A stretch of 64,000 bases of DNA. Source: UBA2943 sp946534895 (GTDB lineage Bacteria > Bacillota > Clostridia > Christensenellales > Aristaeellaceae). Below, piece by piece: positions 7,461-15,211 of this stretch. A program made the translations under genes and the position numbers. The notes beneath the pieces were generated by a model, which searched no databases, was not told where the DNA came from, and was given only the letters and a program-made list of their open reading frames with translations. Where the stretch lies: assembly GCA_946534895.1 (NCBI GenBank), contig CAMNDE010000003.1, forward strand, positions 29,072 to 93,071, read 5' to 3'. How positions within the stretch are numbered: position 1 is the stretch's first letter; every line of letters begins with the position of its first letter.

Positions 7461-8861
7461 ATGAGTGTAAAGAAATCAGACCAGAAGATCGATATGACAA
7501 GGGGGTCCATCATGCGCAACGTGCTGCTGTTTGCGCTTCCCCTGGTGATGGGCAATATCCTTCAGCAGCTCTATACCACCGTGGACACGCTGGTCATCGG
7601 CAAGTTCTGCGGAACCACATCGCTGGCGGCCGTGGGCACAAGCGCGCAGCCGGTGGAGGCGCTTCTGTGCATTTTCCTGGGCATCGGCACCGGTGTTTCC
7701 ATTCTTGTGTCCCAGTATATCGGGGCAGGCGACATACGCAAGACGCGGGAGGTATGCAATACCGCGGTGGTGTTTGTCTGGGTGTGCGGGATCCCGCTGG
7801 CCGTGCTCGGGTATTTCCTGGCGCCGCTGATCCTGCGGATCATGCAGGTGCCGGATGACACGGCTGACCACGCGGTCATGTATACCCGGATCGTGCTTGC
7901 CGGCTCCCTGGGGAATATCGGATATAATATGAATGCCGGCATACTCCGCGGGCTCGGAAACAGCAAGGCGTCCCTCTGGTTTCTGGCTGTTTCCTGCGCG
8001 GTGAACATTGTACTGGATGTACTGCTTGTGGCAGGCCTGGGCATGGACGTGTCCGGGGCAGCCCTGGCCACAGCCTTCTCCATGCTCGTGTCCTGGGTGG
8101 TCAGCATCTTCTATATCCGCCGGCATTTTCCGGAGCTCAGCTTTCCGGTCATCACCCGGGTGTTCTCCGGCGCGCAGATGAAGCGCATTGTGGCCATCGG
8201 CCTGCCCATCGGACTGAACAATTCCCTGTATTCCGTCGGGCATATCGCGCTTCAGACCCTGGTCAACGCGCAGGGCTCCGTGTTTATTGCCGGACAGTCC
8301 GTGGCCGGGCGGATCACGGGCCTGGCCAATATCGCCATTTCCGGCATGTGCTCGGCGGCCACTACATTTTCCGGCCAGAACTTCGGCGCCGGGGACTATG
8401 ACCGGCTGCGCCAGGGGCACCTGCGGATTCCGCTGTATACCGGGGCGATCACCCTGATCATGGGCCTGATCTGGCTGATTCCGCGCGGACCGATTCTCCG
8501 GATATTCAGTCAGGATGAAATGGTGCTCATGTACGCCAACCGCTATGTGGTGATCATGCTTCTGTCCATATGGCTCTTCGGCGTGTTCAACAGCATGCTG
8601 TGCATTGTCAACGGCGTGGGCGAGGTACGGTACACCACAGTGGTGAACCTGCTCATGCTCTGGGCCGTGCGCATTCCCTGCGCGCATCTGATCAGCCATG
8701 TGATCGGCGGCACGTGGATCATGCTCTGCTTTCCGGTTTCCTTTGCCTTCGGAATGCTGTGCATGTTCGGATATTACATGTTTTCTCGGAAATGGAAGGA
8801 AATCATCCGGCGTCCGAACCGGGACCGGGACGGCGCCGCAGACGGTGAGACAGGCATATAA
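7461..8861 (+). CDS. MATE-family multidrug/organic cation exporter
   Basis: The 466-residue polytopic membrane protein has the twelve-helix pattern of MATE exporters. The first helix region reads LLFALPLVMGNILQQLYTTV followed by DTLVIGKFCG, a family signature, and the internal repeat begins near residue 240 with RIVAIGLPIGLNNSLYSVG. MATE proteins expel organic cations or drugs using Na+ or H+ gradients. RBS-like GGAAGGAAAG precedes the start. It may be cotranscribed with the aldo/keto reductase 30 bases downstream. It is one of three MATE genes in the window. Confidence 0.93.
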   Translation: MSVKKSDQKIDMTRGSIMRNVLLFALPLVMGNILQQLYTTVDTLVIGKFCGTTSLAAVGTSAQPVEALLCIFLGIGTGVSILVSQYIGAGDIRKTREVCNTAVVFVWVCGIPLAVLGYFLAPLILRIMQVPDDTADHAVMYTRIVLAGSLGNIGYNMNAGILRGLGNSKASLWFLAVSCAVNIVLDVLLVAGLGMDVSGAALATAFSMLVSWVVSIFYIRRHFPELSFPVITRVFSGAQMKRIVAIGLPIGLNNSLYSVGHIALQTLVNAQGSVFIAGQSVAGRITGLANIAISGMCSAATTFSGQNFGAGDYDRLRQGHLRIPLYTGAITLIMGLIWLIPRGPILRIFSQDEMVLMYANRYVVIMLLSIWLFGVFNSMLCIVNGVGEVRYTTVVNLLMLWAVRIPCAHLISHVIGGTWIMLCFPVSFAFGMLCMFGYYMFSRKWKEIIRRPNRDRDGAADGETGI

Positions 8862-8891
8862 AGGCGACGACAGAAAGGAGATGTACAAGGA

Positions 8892-10019
8892 ATGGAAATC
8901 AGGAAACTCGGATTTGGAGCCATGCGGCTGCCGCTGCTTCAGGCGGACGACCCCAAAAGCATTGACCTGGAGCAGGTGAAGCGTATGGCGGACCTGTTCA
9001 TGGAGCGCGGGTTTGTGTATGTGGACACAGCCTATCCCTACCATGGCGAGCAGTCGGAGGCGGCTGTCCGGGAAGCCGTGGTCAGACGCTTTCCCCGGGA
9101 GTCCTTCCTGCTGGCGGACAAGCTCCCGATTCTCCGGGTCAAGGAAGCGGCGGATTATCCGCGCTTCTTTGAGGAACAGCTTGAGCGCTGCGGTGTGGAT
9201 TACTTTGACCGGTATCTTCTGCACAATCTGGGCCGGGACCGGTACGTGAACACGGAAAAGTTCGGTGCCTTCGACTTTCTCAGCCGCATGAAGGAACAGG
9301 GACGGATCCGGCAGTTCGGCTTTTCCTTCCATGACGATGCGCAGACCCTGGACCGGATTCTGACGGATCATCCGGAAGTCGACTTCGTGCAGCTGCAGAT
9401 CAATTACCTGGACTGGAACAGTGCCGTGGCCCAGTCCGGACTGTGCTATGAGACCGCTGTGCGGCACGGGAAAAAGGTCGTGGTCATGGAACCCGTCAAG
9501 GGCGGCACACTGGCAAGGCTCCCGGAGGCGGCCATGCAGGCGTTCCAGGCATTCTATGCTGACCGTCCGGAGGCGGAGCGCCCATCGCCCGCGTCCCTGG
9601 CCATCCGGTACGCCGCTTCCCTGGAGCACGTGTCCGTGGTGCTCAGCGGCATGAGCAGCCTTGAACAGCTGGATGACAACACCCGGTACATGCAGAACTT
9701 TGAACCGCTCACCGACGCGGAAAAGCAGCTGGTGGAAACGATCACCGGGATTCTCAACAGCACCATCCGCGTTCCCTGCACGTCCTGCCGCTACTGCATG
9801 GAGGAGTGCCCGAAGAACATCAATATTCCCGAGTACTTCGGGCTTCTGAACCTGCATGCCGTGACCGGCGCGAAAACGAATATGTACTATCAGCGCTTTT
9901 CCATGAACCATGGCAAGGCAAGCGAGTGCGTGAAGTGCGGGCGCTGCGAAAAAATCTGTCCCCAGCATATTGCTGTCCGGCAGTATCTGGAAGAGTTCGC
10001 CGCATTATATGAGGCCTGA
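8892..10019 (+). CDS. aldo/keto reductase with C-terminal 2x[4Fe-4S] domain
   Basis: The 375-residue protein starts EIRKLGFGAMRLPLL, has the catalytic Asp-Tyr region FVYVDTAYPYHG and the Lys and His regions DKLPILR and YLLHNLG of aldo/keto reductases. The C-terminus bears two ferredoxin-like clusters, CTSCRYCMEECPKNI and CVKCGRCEKICPQHI. It is a flavin- or NADPH-linked oxidoreductase of unknown substrate. Unlike the protein at 2787-3929 it keeps the canonical DxxxY catalytic pair. An AAAGGAGATGTACAAGGA stretch precedes the start. Likely cotranscribed with the MATE gene upstream; followed by its own terminator. Confidence 0.9.
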   Translation: MEIRKLGFGAMRLPLLQADDPKSIDLEQVKRMADLFMERGFVYVDTAYPYHGEQSEAAVREAVVRRFPRESFLLADKLPILRVKEAADYPRFFEEQLERCGVDYFDRYLLHNLGRDRYVNTEKFGAFDFLSRMKEQGRIRQFGFSFHDDAQTLDRILTDHPEVDFVQLQINYLDWNSAVAQSGLCYETAVRHGKKVVVMEPVKGGTLARLPEAAMQAFQAFYADRPEAERPSPASLAIRYAASLEHVSVVLSGMSSLEQLDDNTRYMQNFEPLTDAEKQLVETITGILNSTIRVPCTSCRYCMEECPKNINIPEYFGLLNLHAVTGAKTNMYYQRFSMNHGKASECVKCGRCEKICPQHIAVRQYLEEFAALYEA

Positions 10020-10023
10020 AAAG

Positions 10024-10064
10024 GGCACAGAGGAAAGCATGCAATGCATGCTTTTTTCTGTGCC
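10024..10064 (+). terminator. nested terminator hairpin
   Basis: Inner stem GCATGC (10037-10042)/GCATGC (10046-10051) runs into six Ts; an outer GGCACAG/CTGTGCC pair encloses it. Overall design resembles the terminator at 24460-24505. Confidence 0.85.
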
Positions 10065-10128
10065 TGCAGGAAAGCGGCGGACCGGGAAAGAACACATCCA
10101 GAGAAAAGCGACTCCGGGAGGCATGAAC

Positions 10129-11460
10129 ATGGCCCTGAATATTGTTTTCTATTTTTCGGATCAGCAGAGATGGGACACTATGGGCTGCTATGGACAGAAA
10201 CTGCCCGTGACGCCCTGCCTGGATGCACTGGCCGGGGAAGGCACGCTGTTTGAGCAGGCCTTTACGTGCCAGCCCGTGTGCGGGCCTGCCAGGGCATGCC
10301 TGCAGTCCGGCATGTACGCAACGGAGACGGGCTGTCATATCAATGGTGTGGCGCTTCCGGAGCATACCGATACCCTGGCACGGCGCCTTGGACGTGCCGG
10401 GTATGAGACCGCCTATATCGGGAAATGGCACCTGGCCAGTGATCCGGAGCATGACTATACCACCTCCGCGGTCCCGGAGAGGCGCCGCGGCGGATATCAG
10501 TACTGGATGGCGTCCGATACCCTGGAGTTCACTTCCCACGGGTACAACGGATACGTGTTTGACAGTGGCATGCAGCGCCATGATTTTGTGGGGCACCGTA
10601 TTGACTGCATCAATGCCTATGCGGTGGATTACCTGCACAGGTACGCGCAGGGGAACCGGGAAAAACCCTTCTTCCTGTTCGTGTCCCAGCTGGACCCGCA
10701 TCATCAGAATGATCACGGGCGGTATGAGGGCCCGGACGGGAGCCGCAAAAGGTTTGCGGACTATGAAGTGCCCCCGGACCTGGCGGGCACCGGCGGTGAC
10801 TGGCGCGACAATTATCCGGATTATCTGGGTCAGTGTCATCTGCTGGATGCGAACGTGGGCAGGCTCATGGATACGCTGGAAAGCACCGGGCTGAAGGAGA
10901 ACACCGTATTCCTCTATGCCTCGGACCACGGCAGTCATTTCCGCACCCGGAACAGTGAATACAAGCGCTGCTGCGAGGACAGCTGCCTGCATGTGCCTCT
11001 GATCGCCTGGGGCGGTCCGTTCATGGGCCGGGGCCGGGTGAAGGAACTGGTGAGCCTCATGGACGTGCCGGCCACTGTTCTGGATCTGGCCGGACAGGAG
11101 ATTCCGGAAGCGTTCCAGGGCAGGTCCCTGGCGCGGCTGGTTCAGGGCCTGGAGCCGGACTGGCCTGCATCCGTGTTCGCCCAGATCAGCGAGGCGGAGA
11201 CCGGACGCTGCGTGCGCACGGCTGATTACAAGTATTCGGTGACCGCACCGGTATTCCGGGAAAGTGACGTGTTTTCGGATGTGTATGTGGAAGACAAGCT
11301 CTACGATCTCACCAGGGATCCGGCGGAGCGCGTGAACCTTGTCCGGAGCCCGGAGTATGCGCAGGTCCGCGCGCAGATGCGCGGATTGCTGCTTGCGCAT
11401 ATGCAGAAGGCGCATGAACCGCCCTGCCGGATCCTTGAGCCCGGGGAGGTGAAGGCATGA
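10129..11460 (+). CDS. type I (Cys-type) sulfatase
   Basis: The 443-residue protein is an arylsulfatase-family enzyme. Cys51 lies in the sulfatase consensus C-x-P-x-R (CGPAR, then ACLQSG) and should be converted to formylglycine. Metal-binding features are SDQQRWD near residue 11 and ASDHGSH near residue 265; YIGKWHL is also typical. No signal peptide is visible, so it would act in the cytoplasm on sulfated sugars or small molecules. Start 10129 is preferred over the ATG six bases upstream because GGGAGG then has 7-base spacing. It overlaps the next gene, its probable maturase, by 4 bases (ATGA). Confidence 0.92.
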   Translation: MALNIVFYFSDQQRWDTMGCYGQKLPVTPCLDALAGEGTLFEQAFTCQPVCGPARACLQSGMYATETGCHINGVALPEHTDTLARRLGRAGYETAYIGKWHLASDPEHDYTTSAVPERRRGGYQYWMASDTLEFTSHGYNGYVFDSGMQRHDFVGHRIDCINAYAVDYLHRYAQGNREKPFFLFVSQLDPHHQNDHGRYEGPDGSRKRFADYEVPPDLAGTGGDWRDNYPDYLGQCHLLDANVGRLMDTLESTGLKENTVFLYASDHGSHFRTRNSEYKRCCEDSCLHVPLIAWGGPFMGRGRVKELVSLMDVPATVLDLAGQEIPEAFQGRSLARLVQGLEPDWPASVFAQISEAETGRCVRTADYKYSVTAPVFRESDVFSDVYVEDKLYDLTRDPAERVNLVRSPEYAQVRAQMRGLLLAHMQKAHEPPCRILEPGEVKA

Positions 11461-12596
11461 AGCAGGTGAATTTCCTGATCAAGCCGGCCTCCAGTCTGTG
11501 CAACATGCGCTGCAGGTACTGCTTCTACGCAGATGCGGAACAGCACCGCCGGCCGAGGGAGGAAGTGTGCATGACCGGGGAAACCGTACAGCGCCTTGTG
11601 GAAGCTGCGGGCCGGGTGCTGGACGACAGCGGGGATGCCGGGTTTGCGTTTCAGGGCGGCGAGCCCACGCTGCAGCCGCTGGAGTTCTATGAAAGCTTTG
11701 TCCGGGCGTGTGAACCCCTGCGCAGGCGCGGCATTCATCTGCATCTGGCCATGCAGACCAACGGATATGCGCTGACGCCGGAATGGGCGGAGTTCCTGGC
11801 AAGGGAGCATGTGCTGACCGGCGTTTCCGTGGACGGCACCGGAGAATTGCATGACCGGTACCGCCCGGACGCCGGGGGGAATGGCACGTATGCGCGGGTC
11901 ACGGAGCATGTGCGCATGCTGATCCGCCGCGGCGTGGACGTGAATCTCCTGTGCGTGGTGCACCGGGAAACCGCGGGCATGGGCCGGGAGGTCTATGAAT
12001 CCCTGAAAACGCTGGGAACACGCTATATTCAGTTCATTCCATGCCTGGACCCGCTGGAAGAAGAACGGGGAAGCATGCCCTGGTCACTGACGGCGGAGGA
12101 CTACGGCCGGTTTCTGTCGGACACCTTTGTGTGCTGGCGGCAGGACTGGAAGCGCGGGGAGTATGTGTCCGTGCGCATGTTCGAGGACTGGGTGCACCTG
12201 GCCATGAACCAGCCGCCGAGCGCGTGCGCCGCCTGCGGGGCCTGCGGAAGCTACTTTGTGGTGGAGGCGGATGGCAGCCTGTACCCCTGTGATTTCTATG
12301 CGCTGGACCAGTGGTACATGGGCAGGATCGGGGAGCGCTCGCTGGCGGGGCTTCCCGGAAAACGGCCCATGCGCGACTTTGTGGAGCGCGCGCAGGTCAA
12401 GCCGGGTGCGTGCCGGACCTGCCGGTACTGGGTGCTGTGCCGCGGCGGATGTCCCAGGGACTGGACTGGTACCCCGCCGGCGCATGTCAATGCCTGGTGT
12501 GATGCGTACAGGAAGGTTTTCAGCGCGCATGCGGATGAGATCATGGAAATGGCCGGGGCCGAGTGGCAGGCGAGGCAGGCGGCGATGAACAGGTAA
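11457..12596 (+). CDS. anaerobic sulfatase-maturating enzyme (radical SAM, SPASM domain)
   Basis: The 379-residue protein carries the radical-SAM motif CNMRCRYC (Cys15, Cys19, Cys22) and the anSME pattern IKPASSLCN at the N-terminus, with FAFQGGEPTL near residue 65. The C-terminal SPASM region has the extra cysteines CAACGACGSYF, LYPCDFYAL, CRTCRYWVLCRGGCP for auxiliary [4Fe-4S] clusters. Such enzymes oxidise the sulfatase active-site Cys or Ser to formylglycine without oxygen. Its start overlaps the sulfatase stop, so the two are coupled; the substrate is very probably Cys51 of that sulfatase. Length fits the family. Confidence 0.94.
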   Translation: MKQVNFLIKPASSLCNMRCRYCFYADAEQHRRPREEVCMTGETVQRLVEAAGRVLDDSGDAGFAFQGGEPTLQPLEFYESFVRACEPLRRRGIHLHLAMQTNGYALTPEWAEFLAREHVLTGVSVDGTGELHDRYRPDAGGNGTYARVTEHVRMLIRRGVDVNLLCVVHRETAGMGREVYESLKTLGTRYIQFIPCLDPLEEERGSMPWSLTAEDYGRFLSDTFVCWRQDWKRGEYVSVRMFEDWVHLAMNQPPSACAACGACGSYFVVEADGSLYPCDFYALDQWYMGRIGERSLAGLPGKRPMRDFVERAQVKPGACRTCRYWVLCRGGCPRDWTGTPPAHVNAWCDAYRKVFSAHADEIMEMAGAEWQARQAAMNR

Positions 12597-12604
12597 GCGC
12601 CATG

Positions 12605-12628
12605 AAAAAAGGCCGGCGGATGCCGGCC
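12605..12628 (-). terminator. terminator of the Ig-like repeat protein gene
   Basis: On the minus strand GGCCGGC/GCCGGCC (12622-12628, 12611-12617) runs into six Ts (12605-12610). Confidence 0.85.
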
Positions 12629-12660
12629 CTGTCAGGTGCGGATGAAGGTTTCGCTATTTG

Positions 12661-14124
12661 TCAGTTCAGTGGATGGATCAGGGCAGTCCGCCCGTTTTCC
12701 GGAATCTCATACACACCGCCGTCGTATACAATGCCGGTGATCTCAAGCGACAGGGCCGCGGCATGATCCGGGACTGAGTCAAAGGACAGGGGATAGGTCA
12801 CAAAGCGCGTGGGCCGGATTTCATAGGGAAATGTGTTTTCAATGGTGGAAAGCGCGGTTCCCTGCGCATCCATGAACGTGCAGCGCATGCGGATCTGCCG
12901 GATCCAGGTCTCCCGCATCCGGCTCTTGAAGCGCAGGGAAAGCCCGGTCATGGTTCCGGGGGTCTCAGTCACTTCACGCAGCGTGACGGGAACCTCCGGT
13001 TCCACGCACAGGCGCAGGGACGCGGCCTTGCCGCTGCCATCCAGGGCGCGCACGGAAATGGTGCTCTGGCCTACCTGACAGCAGCGCACGGACGCGCTCA
13101 GGTCCTGCGCGCTCAGCTCAGCCGCGTAGGGATTCCCGCTGGTCCATTCCAGGGAAAGTGTGGACGTGTCCGCGCCTTCGGGCAGGATAAGGGGAGTAAG
13201 GGAAACGGTCTGGCCGCGGAAGGCGGCAAGGGTGCGGGGAGAGAGCGAAATCTTCTCGATCTTCCGAAAGACATCCACCTGGATCTCGTCCTCCAGACGC
13301 TCACCGCTGTGCGTCTGGTCCGTCCATACACGGATCACAGCCTGGCCCGGGTTCAGTCCCCGGACCACGCCTGTGTCGGAGACGGAGACAATGTCCTCAG
13401 CGGAGGACGTGAAATGCAGGGCGCTCAGGGGAATGCCTTCGGGGCGTACGGCGAGCCGGAGCGTTTCCGAAAACCCGGCCTCCAGGCGGAGAAGGCCGCC
13501 GTATCCCTGAAAGACCGCGTACTCCACGGCGGGAATGACCTGAACACGCACCGTGCAGGAGCGGATCCGGCGTCCGTCCATGCGCTCGTCACTGGTGGCA
13601 GTCAGTGTCACGGTTCCGGCGGCATGCGCTGTCAGCATGCCCTGGTCTATGGAAACTGTTTCCGGATGGCTGCTGGTCCAGGTACAGGATCGGTTATCCG
13701 CTTCCTCGGGCAGAACCCGGATTTCCGGAAGCGGCACGGTGCTGCCGGCAAGCACCACCATTTCAGCATTTTCCGGCAGGATATTCTCCACGGGAATGAC
13801 GACCCGGACCTGGCAGATGCCGATGTATTCCCTGCCGTCACTGGTGGTGATGCGTCGGATGAGCTGCGCCTCGCCCTTTTCATGGGCGATATACTTGGCC
13901 TCCTGGTTGATGCTTACAATGCTTTCATTGGAGCTTTCCCAGCGCATGCCTGTGATATGCACGTTGTCCGGCAGATACTGAAGCTGGGAACGGATCCAGC
14001 CGTAGCCGCCCCTTGCGACCTGAATGGAGGTCCTGTCAAGGTATACGCGGGGCGTGTCGGCCGAGGCGCAGAGCACAAGACAGACCGAGGCGAGAACCAG
14101 GAGAGAGAACAGGAGCTTGCGCAT
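12661..14124 (-). CDS. secreted protein with Ig-like (BIG2-type) repeats
   Basis: The 487-residue protein has an N-terminal signal peptide (MRKLLFSLLVLASVCLVLCASA) and several BIG2-like beta-sandwich units, recognisable by W-x-SS-N/H-x-E-x-VSI (residues about 60, 145) and G-x-A-x-(I/V)-x-(V/A) strand patterns such as GTVTLTATS, GQAVIRVW and GQSTISVRA. These domains usually serve as cell-surface spacers or adhesion modules. No sortase motif or C-terminal membrane anchor is seen. The start is chosen at the signal peptide, preceded by GGAAGG. It is divergent from the NlpC/P60 gene; function unknown beyond an extracellular location. Confidence 0.82.
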   Translation of the reverse strand: MRKLLFSLLVLASVCLVLCASADTPRVYLDRTSIQVARGGYGWIRSQLQYLPDNVHITGMRWESSNESIVSINQEAKYIAHEKGEAQLIRRITTSDGREYIGICQVRVVIPVENILPENAEMVVLAGSTVPLPEIRVLPEEADNRSCTWTSSHPETVSIDQGMLTAHAAGTVTLTATSDERMDGRRIRSCTVRVQVIPAVEYAVFQGYGGLLRLEAGFSETLRLAVRPEGIPLSALHFTSSAEDIVSVSDTGVVRGLNPGQAVIRVWTDQTHSGERLEDEIQVDVFRKIEKISLSPRTLAAFRGQTVSLTPLILPEGADTSTLSLEWTSGNPYAAELSAQDLSASVRCCQVGQSTISVRALDGSGKAASLRLCVEPEVPVTLREVTETPGTMTGLSLRFKSRMRETWIRQIRMRCTFMDAQGTALSTIENTFPYEIRPTRFVTYPLSFDSVPDHAAALSLEITGIVYDGGVYEIPENGRTALIHPLN

Positions 14125-14216
14125 ACTGGCATACTTCCTTCCCGGAGTCAGTGATGGAAAAACAGGATCTTTCATGCATTGTAAGACAGAAGGGGCCGGT
14201 GACGCAACCGTCCGGG

Positions 14217-14245
14217 TTCCCACAGACCGGATCCGGGCGTATAAT
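14217..14245 (+). promoter_or_regulatory. putative promoter of the NlpC/P60 gene
   Basis: A perfect TATAAT (14240-14245) lies 37 bases before the start codon; 17 bases upstream is a poor -35 (TTCCCA, 14217-14222). Confidence 0.5.
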
Positions 14246-14282
14246 ACGAGGCAGAGAGAAAAAAGACAAAAGGGGGAAGGGC

Positions 14283-15143
14283 ATGCGGTATCTTGCGGGA
14301 ATCGTGCTGGCAGTATGGATATGTATCTGCGTATCCGGGGCCGGAGCGGCGGAAACGTCCGCATCACAGGCCATGCTGGAGTCTGCCCTGTCCATGCTGG
14401 AGAAGGGAAATCCGATCCTGGAGCATTACAATATGACCACGGGCCGGGATGTACAGGCCCGGTTTGATCTGGGCTGCCCGTATTTCTGGGGCGGCAAGTC
14501 CGAGCGGAAGCTTCTGGACGTCATGCAGTGCCTGCAGCCGTCCCCGGGATATTACGTCAAGGGGCGTTCCTATCTGTACGGGTTTGACTGCAGCGGGTTC
14601 ATTCAGTGGCTTCTGTACACCCATGGATACCGGCAGCTGAAGTCCATAAGCCAGGCACTGGCCGAACCGGAAAGCGCAGGCATGGATATTGAGGGAACGG
14701 ACAGCGCGCAGGGCGCTGCCCTCACTGCCCTGCTCCAGCCCGGTGATCTGCTGGCGGTGGAGCATAAGCCAGGTTCCTATCATATTGCCATGTATATCGG
14801 AACGCTGAGGCAGTACGGGTATCAGGAAGATCAGGTTTCGGAGGCACTGACGGCCTGGCTGGACGCCCCGCTGATCATCCACTGCACGGTGAGCAGCGAT
14901 TACTATATCCGCTACGAGGCGTTCATTGAGGATATGTACGACTGGTACGTGTATCCGCCGGACGGCGGCGTGATCGTATCGGTGATGGCTGACCGCGGGG
15001 CGGCGCCGTACACGGAGAGAAACCCCGACAATGATATGACAGCCTACTTCCTTCTGGAGGATTACCGTCTTCAGGCCTATGACGCGTCCGCCGACAGGCA
15101 GGTGCGCTGGATGCGCTGGCCGCGTCTGCGCCCGGACGCATGA
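14283..15143 (+). CDS. secreted NlpC/P60-family cysteine peptidase
   Basis: The 286-residue protein begins with a signal peptide (about 1-22, ending GAGAAE). The central domain has the NlpC/P60 catalytic Cys103 in FDCSGF and the His167 region LLQPGDLLAVEHKPGSYHIAMYIG. NlpC/P60 enzymes cleave gamma-D-Glu-diamino acid or related peptide bonds in peptidoglycan. The stretch between Cys and His holds a larger than usual insertion, and there are no SH3 or LysM wall-binding repeats, so the substrate is open. Start follows AGGGGGAAGGG. Lies between two other exported-protein genes. Confidence 0.85.
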   Translation: MRYLAGIVLAVWICICVSGAGAAETSASQAMLESALSMLEKGNPILEHYNMTTGRDVQARFDLGCPYFWGGKSERKLLDVMQCLQPSPGYYVKGRSYLYGFDCSGFIQWLLYTHGYRQLKSISQALAEPESAGMDIEGTDSAQGAALTALLQPGDLLAVEHKPGSYHIAMYIGTLRQYGYQEDQVSEALTAWLDAPLIIHCTVSSDYYIRYEAFIEDMYDWYVYPPDGGVIVSVMADRGAAPYTERNPDNDMTAYFLLEDYRLQAYDASADRQVRWMRWPRLRPDA

Positions 15144-15163
15144 GGAACGGAATGAATGCAGAA

Positions 15164-15189
15164 GCCCCGGTCTGACTGCAGGCCGGGGC
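15164..15189. terminator. hairpin between convergent genes
   Basis: GCCCCGG (15164-15170) pairs with CCGGGGC (15183-15189). Neither side has a strong T run, so termination is probable but weak. Confidence 0.45.
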
Positions 15190-15211
15190 ATTTGTGTGAT
15201 GGGAAAAGTTC

